A stretch of DNA of 64,000 nucleotides from Rhodospira trueperi. GTDB lineage: Bacteria; Pseudomonadota; Alphaproteobacteria; Rhodospirillales; Rhodospirillaceae. This document shows positions 42,273-50,296 of the stretch, piece after piece. The stretch is taken from positions 558,001 through 622,000 of the forward strand of contig NZ_FNAP01000001.1 of assembly GCF_900101965.1 (NCBI RefSeq), written 5' to 3'. Position 1 is the first letter of the stretch. The number at the start of each line of letters is the position of its first letter. The translations under genes were made by a program, and so were the position numbers. Below the pieces are notes generated by a model. That model was not told the DNA's origin and searched no databases. It saw only the letters and a program-made list of their open reading frames with translations.

Positions 42273-43832
42273 TCACCCCGTCAGAACCCGTCGGATCGTG
42301 CCGTAAAGTTCGTTCAGACTCAGGGGCTTGCGCAGGATGGCGTCGGCCATGTCGGCCAGATCGCCAAAGGTCGCATCCCCCTCCACGGCAAACCCGCTGG
42401 CCAGAATGATCGCCAGATCGGGATGCGCGGCTTCGGCGGCGCGCAGCAAAGCTCCGACGTTCCCGCCCGGCATCGCCACATCGCTGACCAGCACATCGTA
42501 CTGCGCTTGATCAAGGGCACGGAGCGCCGCCGCCACATCACCGGCGACCGTCACACCGCATCCCTCCTCGCGCAGGAAGTCGGCGATCTCGGTCGCCGCC
42601 TCGATTTCATCCTCGGCCAGCAGCACCCGAATTCCACCCGTCCCGGACGCGTCCCGATCAGGACGTTCCGTTGCGTCGGAACCAGCCGACAGGTCACCGC
42701 CCGCACCGGAGCCCGCCCGGGCCAAATCCAGACGGGCGCCCCGCAAGGCCCCCTGGTCGTCCACCAGCATCATCAAATGCCCGTCCAGACCGGCCAGAGC
42801 CAACCCGGCCAGAACGACCCGCCGCGACAGGGAAAGATCGGGCACCACCGGCATCAACGGCAGTCCAAGGCGCACCACGTCATCGCGGGCCATATCCACG
42901 CTCAGGCGACCATCGCCGACCACCGCCGCGTCGGAATCCACCCGCACGATGAGTGACCGGACGCTGCCTCCGCGCACAGGGCGCTCTTCCAGGTCCGCGT
43001 CGCCGCCCAGGGCATCAGCCAACACGGTCATCACGGCAAAGGCCACCTGGAGAAGAAGCACGGGCTCGCCCCACACCCCGGGGGGATCGGACGCCGCGAT
43101 CACCTCCGCCTTCAGGCCGGCCGCCCGCAGGGGCGAGCGTGCCAGAACGGCAGCCCGGTTGATGACGGCGGCGATATCCACGACCTCCAGATCGGCGGCT
43201 CCGTGGATGGCAGGCGCCCCCTGGACCAATGACACCGTCTCGAACAACGCCTCGGCCTGATCGGCCAAGCGGGCGAATCGCTCGGCTGCGGATGCGCTGT
43301 CCGTGGCGGAGGTGCCGTCCTCCGCCTCCAGCGCCGCCCGCTCCGCCGTCAGTCGGATGATGTTGAGAGGCTGGCTCATCTGGTGCGCCAAGGCCCCGCC
43401 CATCTCCCCAAGCAGGGCGTGACGCGCCATCACCGCCATCATCTCGTCGTAGGCCGCCCCATCACCGCTGCCTTGGCCGGACTGCTCCTCGGTCAGTCGG
43501 CAGGGCCACAACGCATACAGAACGGCGCCCCCGTCCCCGGCCGACGGCGAGAGGGACCGTGCCCAGAACCAGAACGGTGCCAGTGTCCCATCGGGCAGCG
43601 GCAGATTGACCCAGTCGCTCTGATACTCCCGCGCAAGCGTTGGCAAACGGCCGGACCAAGCACCGGGATCCGCCTCGTCGGAAACCCCAAGCAACCGTCG
43701 CGCCCGTCGGTTCATGTCGAGCGGACGCCCTCCGGCATCGGCGATCAACACGGCCTGTGGCACGATGTCCAGCGCCGCGGCGCGCACGGCGTCGGTTGGT
43801 CCTGTCCTGTTGTCCCGCTCCGAGTTCGACAT
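42273..43832 (-). CDS. PAS-like sensor with histidine-kinase core, degenerate ATPase and C-terminal receiver domain
   Basis: The protein has 519 residues from the ATG at 43832 (preceded by GGGGGGAG). A PAS-like domain (about 15-115) is followed by an H-box GGALAHQMSQPLNII with His150. The following ATPase region lacks recognisable N, G1 and G2 boxes (QVAFAVMTVLADALGG in place of the N-box), so kinase activity is doubtful. A receiver domain occupies about 395-519 with acidic residues at VLLAEDE, phospho-acceptor Asp451 in LVSDVAMPGG and Lys502. It may act as a phosphotransfer scaffold rather than an autokinase. No cognate regulator is adjacent. Confidence 0.82.
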   Translation of the reverse strand: MSNSERDNRTGPTDAVRAAALDIVPQAVLIADAGGRPLDMNRRARRLLGVSDEADPGAWSGRLPTLAREYQSDWVNLPLPDGTLAPFWFWARSLSPSAGDGGAVLYALWPCRLTEEQSGQGSGDGAAYDEMMAVMARHALLGEMGGALAHQMSQPLNIIRLTAERAALEAEDGTSATDSASAAERFARLADQAEALFETVSLVQGAPAIHGAADLEVVDIAAVINRAAVLARSPLRAAGLKAEVIAASDPPGVWGEPVLLLQVAFAVMTVLADALGGDADLEERPVRGGSVRSLIVRVDSDAAVVGDGRLSVDMARDDVVRLGLPLMPVVPDLSLSRRVVLAGLALAGLDGHLMMLVDDQGALRGARLDLARAGSGAGGDLSAGSDATERPDRDASGTGGIRVLLAEDEIEAATEIADFLREEGCGVTVAGDVAAALRALDQAQYDVLVSDVAMPGGNVGALLRAAEAAHPDLAIILASGFAVEGDATFGDLADMADAILRKPLSLNELYGTIRRVLTG

Positions 43833-44039
43833 CTCCCCCCCTCGACGGATTGGGCCCCCAACAACGCCGCATGGCACGGATCGGTTTCATGTCCCGACCG
43901 GGTGCTCCTAAATCCGATCCCGCCGACCATGGCCCGATCCACGCCGGGCGTCCAGTCCCGACACGGAGGACCAGCACCATCCCCCATTGGCGTTCGCGTG
44001 ATCGTTGACGGCTGCGGCCGGGTTGGTCACAGTGCGCCC
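43833..44039. other. 207-base divergent gap upstream of the sensor gene and the small ORF before dcd
   Basis: The stretch should contain promoters for the sensor gene (minus) and the small ORF-dcd pair (plus). I see no coding frame, RNA or clear repeat. Confidence 0.5.
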
Positions 44040-44249
44040 ATGATGCCAAACCGTTCCGATCCTGACGTCTTTCACTCTCGGCCGTCCTCCAAACCGCCGA
44101 CCCAGCCTTCGCGGCAGGACCGCAGCGCGGCCGCGCTGCGCGCCAATCTGGCGCGCCGCAAGGAACAGGCGCGCGTCCGTTCCTCGCAAGGCCCGGGCGT
44201 GGTCCCGTCCCACCCATCCGGGTCGGACCCAGACGGAGAGTCCGCCTGA
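44040..44249 (+). CDS. Small basic protein upstream of dcd
   Basis: The protein has 69 residues (ATG at 44040 or 44043). The recognisable part is [18 protein letters not shown] near the middle, a short basic helix of a kind I associate with tiny alphaproteobacterial proteins, flanked by disordered Pro/Ser-rich ends. Its stop overlaps the dcd start (TGATG), which supports real translation and coupling. No function can be assigned. Confidence 0.55.
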   Translation: MMPNRSDPDVFHSRPSSKPPTQPSRQDRSAAALRANLARRKEQARVRSSQGPGVVPSHPSGSDPDGESA

Positions 44250-44806
44250 TGGCCGTCATGCACGACACCTGGATCCGCGAACGCGCCACCCGCGACGGCA
44301 TGATTGAACCCTTCGTGGACCGCCTGGAACGCGCCGGCGTCATCTCCTACGGCCTGTCGTCGTACGGTTATGACGCCCGCGTGTCCGGCGAGTTCAAGGT
44401 CTTCACCAACGTTGATTCGGCGGTGGTCGATCCCAAGGCGTTCTCCGACAAGAGCTTCGTGGACCGTCATGTGGACGATTTCGTCATCATTCCCCCGAAC
44501 AGCTTCGCGCTTGCCCGCACGGTCGAGTATTTCCGCATTCCGCGCGACGTCCTGGTGATCTGCCTGGGCAAGTCCACCTATGCCCGGTGCGGCATCATCG
44601 TGAACGTGACCCCCCTGGAACCGGAATGGGAAGGGCACGTCACGCTGGAGTTCTCCAACACGACACCGCTGCCGGCCAGGGTCTACGCCAACGAGGGGGC
44701 TTGTCAGTTCATCTTCCTTCAGGGCGCCGAGACCTGCGCCGTTTCCTACCGCGACCGCAAGGGCAAGTATCAAGGACAGCAAGGTGTCACACTCCCGCGC
44801 CTCTGA
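44249..44806 (+). CDS. dcd: dCTP deaminase
   Basis: The protein has 185 residues, the standard length. Motifs: [13 protein letters not shown] near the start, [33 protein letters not shown] with the catalytic glutamate in TLEFSN and the STYARCG nucleotide loop, and [14 protein letters not shown] at the C-terminus. It converts dCTP to dUTP in thymidylate supply. The ATG overlaps the stop of the upstream small ORF. The murA start lies 74 bases downstream. Confidence 0.96.
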   Translation: MAVMHDTWIRERATRDGMIEPFVDRLERAGVISYGLSSYGYDARVSGEFKVFTNVDSAVVDPKAFSDKSFVDRHVDDFVIIPPNSFALARTVEYFRIPRDVLVICLGKSTYARCGIIVNVTPLEPEWEGHVTLEFSNTTPLPARVYANEGACQFIFLQGAETCAVSYRDRKGKYQGQQGVTLPRL

Positions 44807-44879
44807 CGATCTGCTGATCGACCTGCCACACGAACCCATCTCGACCAGCCGCGCGCCTCAACAGGGGAAAGCTGGCATC

Positions 44880-46169
44880 ATGGACTGCATCCGTATCGAG
44901 GGCGGCCACCGCCTGGACGGCACGATCTTCATCAGCGGCGCCAAGAACGCGGCGCTGGCCTTGATGCCGGCGTGCCTGCTGTCCGACCGGCCGCTGACCC
45001 TGACCAACGTGCCGCGGCTGGCCGACATCGCCTCCATGATCAGCCTTCTGGGGCTGCATGGCGCCTCGGTGGATGCTGCCTTCGACAAGGGCGACGCGGA
45101 CACGACCGACCGCCGCCTGACCTTGCACACTCGCACCATCGCCGACGCCACCGCGCCCTACGACATCGTCCGAAAGATGCGGGCGTCCGTCCTGGTGCTG
45201 GGACCGCTTGTGGCCCGGCATGGCCACGCCCGTGTCTCCCTGCCCGGCGGCTGCGCCATCGGCACCCGTCCCGTCGATCTGCACCTGAAGGCCCTGGAGG
45301 CGCTGGGCGCCGAGATCATCCTCGACGGCGGCTATATTGAGGCCCGCGCCCCCTCGGGCGGGCTGCGGGGCGGCACCATCGTCTTCCCCTGCGTCACCGT
45401 CGGCGGCACCGAGAATGCCCTGATGGCCGCCACGCTGGCCCGGGGCGAAACGGTGATCGAAAACGCGGCCCGCGAACCCGAGATCACGGACTTGGCGACC
45501 TGCCTGAACGCGATGGGCGCGCGCATCGAGGGAATCGGCACCAACACCTTGCACATTCAGGGTGTGTCCAGCCTGACCGCGGCGACCCATGCCATCCTGC
45601 CCGACCGGATCGAGACCGGCACTTACGCTCTCGCTGCCGCGATCACGCGCGGCCGTTTGCATCTGAAACAAACGGATGCCGATCTGTTGCGGGCCGTACT
45701 GGAACACCTGGAGGAAGCGGGCGTGTCCGTCACCCCGGCCGACGACGGCTTCATCGTCGATGGCCGTGACAGAACCCCGCGCGGGGTCGACGTCATGACC
45801 AAACCCTACCCCGGCTTTCCCACCGACATGCAGGCCCAGTGGATGGCACTGATGGCCACGGCCGACGGGGCCTCGATGATCACCGAGAGCATTTTCGAGA
45901 ACCGGTTCATGCACGTCCCGGAACTGGCGCGCATGGGGGCGGACATCAACATCCACGGCGGCTCGGCGATCGTGCGCGGGCGCGCGCGGCTGTCCGGCGC
46001 CCAGGTCATGGCCACCGACCTCAGGGCCTCGGTCTGCCTGGTTCTGGCCGGACTGGCCGCTGAGGGTACGACCACGATCAACCGCGTCTATCATCTTGAT
46101 CGCGGCTATGAGACCGTCGAGGCCAAGCTGGCCGGCTGCGGCGCGGCCATCGAACGGGTCCGTGGATAA
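44880..46169 (+). CDS. murA: UDP-N-acetylglucosamine 1-carboxyvinyltransferase
   Basis: The protein has 429 residues from the ATG at 44880, preceded by GGGGAAAG. A GTG-initiated extension at 44784 would overlap the dcd stop and add 32 atypical residues. The EPSP-synthase fold is evident from [33 protein letters not shown] with the catalytic Cys125, [21 protein letters not shown] and [14 protein letters not shown]. The enzyme transfers enolpyruvate to UDP-GlcNAc, the first committed step of peptidoglycan synthesis, and the Cys makes it fosfomycin-sensitive in principle. Confidence 0.95.
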   Translation: MDCIRIEGGHRLDGTIFISGAKNAALALMPACLLSDRPLTLTNVPRLADIASMISLLGLHGASVDAAFDKGDADTTDRRLTLHTRTIADATAPYDIVRKMRASVLVLGPLVARHGHARVSLPGGCAIGTRPVDLHLKALEALGAEIILDGGYIEARAPSGGLRGGTIVFPCVTVGGTENALMAATLARGETVIENAAREPEITDLATCLNAMGARIEGIGTNTLHIQGVSSLTAATHAILPDRIETGTYALAAAITRGRLHLKQTDADLLRAVLEHLEEAGVSVTPADDGFIVDGRDRTPRGVDVMTKPYPGFPTDMQAQWMALMATADGASMITESIFENRFMHVPELARMGADINIHGGSAIVRGRARLSGAQVMATDLRASVCLVLAGLAAEGTTTINRVYHLDRGYETVEAKLAGCGAAIERVRG

Positions 46170-46196
46170 GAGGGGCGGCGGTCGTCCGCATCGGCC

Positions 46197-47444
46197 CTAT
46201 GCGCCGTTTCCGGTGGCCCGCGCATCGGTGAAGCCGATGACGGCGATGATCTTGCGGCCGGAGTGATCGAAGATCGGGAAGCTCACCCGCCGATACGACC
46301 ACGACCCGGGAAGGCGGATTCGGTGCACAAGCGGCGTCCGTTCGTGCGCCGCCAGAGCAAAATGCGCCGTGATCATGGCGCCCAAGCCCTGGGATGCATT
46401 GACCTCCAGCAAGTTTCGCCCGATCAGCGTTTTCCGGGTCACGCCGACCGGTATGCGCTGGTGCGGGCCGACGAATCCGACCCGGAATTGCTGGTCCTGC
46501 ATGCCGTAGATTCCGGCCAGATCGAACAGCGACGTGTCGGCGATGTTCTGGATCGTGGCATCGTCGACGATCCCACCAGTCTGTTCCCAGATCGTGTAGA
46601 ATTGCGCGCCTCCCGCTGGCGCCTCCTGGAGGTTGCGCCGCTCGGAGCGAACCGTGTTCGCGTTGGCGGCTCCGTCAACGTCATCCCGTCCGGCTTCCAG
46701 GCTGAAGGCCCGCATCTGTTTGATGCGGGTCAGTTCGGCCCAGACCTGCCACAGGTTGGCACAACAGAAGCTCGCCCAGCCGGTGATGAAAACCCGCATC
46801 ACGACCCCTAGGCGCGGGACGTTCTGGTCCAGCCATGACATCAGGCTGTCACAGGCGTGATCGCTGACCATGATGGCGTGGCAATGGACGACCAGGGGCT
46901 GGTCGGCGGCCTCCTCGATAATGATCCAACCCAGGTCCCGGATCACGTACTCCGTCACCGGCTGGTCGATCACCGTCATGCCAAGCATGCGCCGGACACC
47001 GTCCTCCGGTGAAACCAGGGGTTGGGTTACGGTCCCCGTATCGGTCACGAACCGATACTGGCGCGAAGTCCCGGCAAGCGCCCGGATGACCTGAACCGGA
47101 TCCTCGCCGCCACCCGCCTGGCATATGCTGAGCGCAACTTCGGCATCCTCCAGACGCCGGCGCTGTAAGGTCACGCCAAGTTCCCGCGCCCACGGCTCGT
47201 CACCACAGACTTCAACAATGAAAGCGGTAGGGTCGCGGGCCGCACGCGCAACAAGACAAAGGTTCGCGATGGTAGGGTGACCACCTTTACTCAACCAGGC
47301 CTTCACCGTGCTAGGATTTATTCCCGCCTGTGAAAGCCTGTGCGCCGCAACGTTTCCGGTGCCAAATTCCCGTTTCAGCGCCGCCTGCCAACGCTGGGTG
47401 AAAGTTTTGTCCCAATCGGAGATATCTTTGGCGTGCTTGGGCAT
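46197..47444 (-). CDS. HTH and PAS-like domain protein of unknown function
   Basis: The protein has 415 residues. The N-terminus (about 10-75) is a helix-turn-helix unit (GNVAAHRLSQAGINPSTVKAWLSKGGHPTIANL). A central domain (about 95-270) contains VTEYVIRDLGWIIIEEAADQPLVVHCHAIMVSD and resembles no family I can name. The C-terminal part (about 300-412), with RHRIRLPGSWSYRRVSFPIFDHSGRKIIAVIGFTD, reads as a PAS-like sensor fold. It could be a transcriptional regulator responding to a small ligand. It is alone on the minus strand and divergent from a 75-residue protein gene 79 bases away. No assigned function. Confidence 0.7.
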   Translation of the reverse strand: MPKHAKDISDWDKTFTQRWQAALKREFGTGNVAAHRLSQAGINPSTVKAWLSKGGHPTIANLCLVARAARDPTAFIVEVCGDEPWARELGVTLQRRRLEDAEVALSICQAGGGEDPVQVIRALAGTSRQYRFVTDTGTVTQPLVSPEDGVRRMLGMTVIDQPVTEYVIRDLGWIIIEEAADQPLVVHCHAIMVSDHACDSLMSWLDQNVPRLGVVMRVFITGWASFCCANLWQVWAELTRIKQMRAFSLEAGRDDVDGAANANTVRSERRNLQEAPAGGAQFYTIWEQTGGIVDDATIQNIADTSLFDLAGIYGMQDQQFRVGFVGPHQRIPVGVTRKTLIGRNLLEVNASQGLGAMITAHFALAAHERTPLVHRIRLPGSWSYRRVSFPIFDHSGRKIIAVIGFTDARATGNGA

Positions 47445-47523
47445 TTACAGACTTCAGAATACGTCATGGGGTGGAACGACGGCTCATAACGCTCCGGAGA
47501 CCCAACCGGATAGGGGGAGACCA

Positions 47524-47751
47524 ATGGACATCAGCGAAGAAATCCATGAATTGAGCACAAAGCTCGGTGATCTCCTTTCGGAAGCATTGCGCCTGCAGGC
47601 CAGTGCCCGCCAAAAGGGCGACACCGAGGCCATCGAACGCATCTCCGCCTTCATCGCCGGTATGTCCGCGACCGAGCAGGCGTGCCTGCACACCGATCAG
47701 GGCGCCGGCGCCTTCATGCTGTCCCGTCTCGACGAAAATCGCATTCACTAA
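47524..47751 (+). CDS. Small helical protein of unknown function
   Basis: The protein has 75 residues. The ATG at 47524 follows GGGGAGA. The predicted structure is two helices: MDISEEIHELSTKLGDLL..EALRLQASARQK and a second part ending in GAGAFMLSRLDENRIH. No family was recognised. It diverges from the HTH/PAS-like gene and may be its target. Confidence 0.6.
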   Translation: MDISEEIHELSTKLGDLLSEALRLQASARQKGDTEAIERISAFIAGMSATEQACLHTDQGAGAFMLSRLDENRIH

Positions 47752-47976
47752 GGTCTAGTCCTTCTGGGCCGGCAAGAGCGAGACGAGGCCAGATTGGATC
47801 GGAACTCAAGCGACATGCCCATCTGCGTGGACCCGCCGATATCGATCAGAGTACCACGTTTTTTCACTGTGCGGCGACAAAGGCCGCAGGCCACCAGAAG
47901 TTCTCATTTTGCACCCGTCACTGTTCAGCCGGCTTTCGCTGGGTGTCTGACAGGAGCCCCACGCGCGGATCGGACT

Positions 47977-47998
47977 CCCTCCCCTGGATAGGGGAGGG
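47977..47998. repeat. CCCTCCCC/GGGGAGGG hairpin
   Basis: Eight-base perfect arms at 47977-47984 and 47991-47998 flank a six-base loop. The downstream GGGCTGGGGTGGGG stretch makes the unit look like a known type of short dispersed G-rich repeat found in many high-GC proteobacteria. It could also end transcripts. Confidence 0.6.
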
Positions 47999-48101
47999 CT
48001 GGGGTGGGGTTGATGCGAAAGGAGAAAGCGGCGCGACTATCAACTCGCTCCCTTCCCAACCTCCCCCCGAAGGCTATCCGATTCACACAACTTTACTCCT
48101 G

Positions 48102-48346
48102 CTCGTCATTGCGAGGAGCGAAGCCCAAATAAAATATATGGGGCAATCCGGGGCGGATACTTGCGTTTAGTGCCCTGGAGTGCTTCACCCTCGTCTTGCG
48201 ACGAGGGTTCGCACGCAGGAATCCCCTCATTTCTTAAATATGCAATTAAATCAACAGGTTATCGCGCAGGCCGATGTCGTGAAACCCATTGATTTTGCGG
48301 CCCTTTTCCGAAATGCGGGGATTCCTGAGGGGTTCGCAATGACGAG
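48102..48346. repeat. 245-bp REP-like inverted element sharing ends with the 17062-17164 element
   Basis: The left end CTCGTCATTGCGA (48102-48114) pairs with TCGCAATGACGAG (48334-48346). Inside, a CAGGAATCCCC stretch near 48218 pairs with GGGGATTCCTG near 48318. The 12-base terminal sequence CGTCATTGCGAG is the same as in the element at 17062-17164. It is larger and more degenerate, as if two elements had merged. Confidence 0.78.
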
Positions 48347-48615
48347 TCACAGTGTCGCGCGAGCGAAGAGCCGCCGCTTCGGCGGGACGACGTGTGAATA
48401 TGATAACCCCGAAGGGAGGAGGAGTCCGAGCGGTGCTGTTCCGTCCTTGGTCGCCCAGCCAAAATGAGAACTGCTGGCAGCCCCCCGTTTCGCAGGAAAG
48501 ACGACTCTTTTCAGTCCGAATCGGCGGCGTGCCCGCAATGCGATGTCAACGATGCGCCGCTATTTGAAACATCATATAACAGTTCTCTCTGATCGCCCCG
48601 TTGGACAGGGCGCGT

Positions 48616-50259
48616 TCACCCGGCGCCCGGCGGCCTGTTCGCCCCCTTCACGGCCGCGACGAAGCGGGCCAGCGTGTCGGAAATCACGCCGCGTTCGAGC
48701 CGGACGTCCACCAACTGGAACCGCCCCGTGTCCCGATGCGCGGCGGCCAGCGCGGCCCTCAATTCGGCCCGTGTGCTGACCGCGTACCCGCGCCCCCCCA
48801 TGACGTCCGCGAGCCGGGCGAATGGCCAGACATCAAGGTCATGGCAATGGCCCTCCGGCTGGAAGGTGCGCAGCATCTCCCAACTGGCGTTGTTGAAGAC
48901 CACCACCAGCGGCGCCCAGCCGTAGCGAGCGCAAACGCCCAACTCCCACCCCGTCATCTGGAACGCACCGTCGCCCACCAGCACCAGCGGACGGCGCCCG
49001 CTGGCGGCCTGAACACCCAGGCCGGCTGGTACCCCGAAGCCCATGGTGGCGTAGTATCCCGGCGCCACCAGCGGCGTCTGCACCATGTCCATGGCCGTGA
49101 ACAGGCAGTCGCCCATGTCGGCCGCGACCGGCATCGGCCCATGTTCCAGCAGCAGGTCGTTCAGGCCAGCGGCGATGTCGCGCGGCGTCACCGGCGCGTC
49201 ATCAGCGATCAGCCCGAGCGGCGGCTCCGGCAGGGCGGCCGACGTGGTCAGGCGCGGATGACCGGGGGCCCGTTCCAGCAGGGCATCAATCAGGGCGCCC
49301 AACGGCACGTCCGGATAGGCATGAAAGCCGATCCGCACCGCCCGATCAGCCGCCAGCATGGCACCGCGCAAATCGACCCGCGCTCCCGACACGCCGAAGT
49401 TGGTGTCAGACATCAGCACACCCAGCATCAGCAGGCCGTCTGACTCCTCCACAACCCGGCTGACCTCGGGCCGGCCCGCCAACCCCATGTACGGTCCCAC
49501 GACATTGGCCCGGCTCTCCGCCAGCAGCCCCCGGCCCATGAAGGTCGTGGCCACGGGAATGCCCAGCCGATGGGCCAGATCCGCCACCCGCTCCTCCAAC
49601 CCGAAGCGGCGTACCTCCACCCCCACCAGCAGCACCGGCTGGCGCGCCCGGCCCAGCCGTTCCATGACCTCGTTGGCGCAGTCGGCCACGGCGGCCGGCT
49701 CGTACGGGGACGGCGGCAAGGGCGCAACCGGCGCACAGGGCGCATCGACGATGTCTCGCGGCACCTCGATGTAGACCGGCCGGCTCTGCTCCCGACAGGA
49801 GCGCAGCACCCGGGCGATGTCGGCCGGCGCGCGCACCGGATCGTCCAGCACCGCCTGATCGCAGGTGATCTCCTGGTAGATGCGGAACTGGCTGTCGAGG
49901 GTCTTCGCCTGATGATGCAGCAGCAGCCCCCGGGCGCCCTCCTTCACCCCCGGCGCGCCGGAGATCACAACGACAGGCGACTTCTCCGAGAACGCTCCAG
50001 CGATGGGGTTGACCATGTTGAGCGCACCGGCCCCGTAGGTCACGCACGCCACGCTAATGCCCTGATGCCAGCGCGCGGCGGCGTCGGCGGCGAAGCCCAC
50101 GCCCGGCTCGTGCGACAGGGTGTACAGCGGCAGCAGATCGGCGCTCTTCTCCAGGTGACGGAAGAACGGCAGCGCGAAATCGCCGGGAATGCCGAACGCC
50201 TCGCGCGCGCCATGCGCCACCAGGGCCTCGATCAGAACGCGGGCAAGGGGCTTGATCAT
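48616..50259 (-). CDS. ipdC: Phenylpyruvate/indolepyruvate decarboxylase (thiamine-diphosphate enzyme)
   Basis: The protein has 547 residues from the ATG at 50259. Thiamine-diphosphate binding uses the GDG..NN motif (VGDGAFQMTGWELG then VVFNNASWEMLRTFQPE) and the catalytic Glu51 in TLSHEPGVGFAADAAARW. VTYGAGALNMVNPIAGAFSEKSPVVVISGAPG and ADMGDCLFTAMDM are shared with Azospirillum brasilense PPDC/IpdC as I recall it, including length. It decarboxylates phenylpyruvate and indolepyruvate to the aldehydes, a step toward phenylacetate and indole-3-acetate. It is upstream of no obvious aldehyde dehydrogenase here and follows nadE on the same strand. Confidence 0.88.
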   Translation of the reverse strand: MIKPLARVLIEALVAHGAREAFGIPGDFALPFFRHLEKSADLLPLYTLSHEPGVGFAADAAARWHQGISVACVTYGAGALNMVNPIAGAFSEKSPVVVISGAPGVKEGARGLLLHHQAKTLDSQFRIYQEITCDQAVLDDPVRAPADIARVLRSCREQSRPVYIEVPRDIVDAPCAPVAPLPPSPYEPAAVADCANEVMERLGRARQPVLLVGVEVRRFGLEERVADLAHRLGIPVATTFMGRGLLAESRANVVGPYMGLAGRPEVSRVVEESDGLLMLGVLMSDTNFGVSGARVDLRGAMLAADRAVRIGFHAYPDVPLGALIDALLERAPGHPRLTTSAALPEPPLGLIADDAPVTPRDIAAGLNDLLLEHGPMPVAADMGDCLFTAMDMVQTPLVAPGYYATMGFGVPAGLGVQAASGRRPLVLVGDGAFQMTGWELGVCARYGWAPLVVVFNNASWEMLRTFQPEGHCHDLDVWPFARLADVMGGRGYAVSTRAELRAALAAAHRDTGRFQLVDVRLERGVISDTLARFVAAVKGANRPPGAG

Positions 50260-50296
50260 GGGTGGTCGTCCTCGCGAGGCCACACAGGGCGCCGGT

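Larger units (their letters stand above)
47752..48615. other. 864-base intergenic region rich in inverted repeats
   Basis: The region holds no reading frame that looks coding. It contains a hairpin of CCCTCCCC and GGGGAGGG at 47977-47998 followed by GGGCTGGGGTGGGG, a large inverted element at 48102-48346, and a short hairpin CCGCC/GGCGG at 48370-48383. Local GC is lower and patchier than in genes. Nothing suggests an integrase or transposase. Confidence 0.65.

Noticed and set aside
44784-44880. GTG-initiated N-terminal extension of MurA
   Set aside because: It would overlap dcd and add residues that MurA proteins do not have. The ATG at 44880 gives the standard MDCIRIEGG start and has a Shine-Dalgarno.
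48180-48467. Possible small gene in the repeat-rich intergenic region
   Set aside because: The frame runs through the inverted-repeat element and its product shows no plausible protein features.
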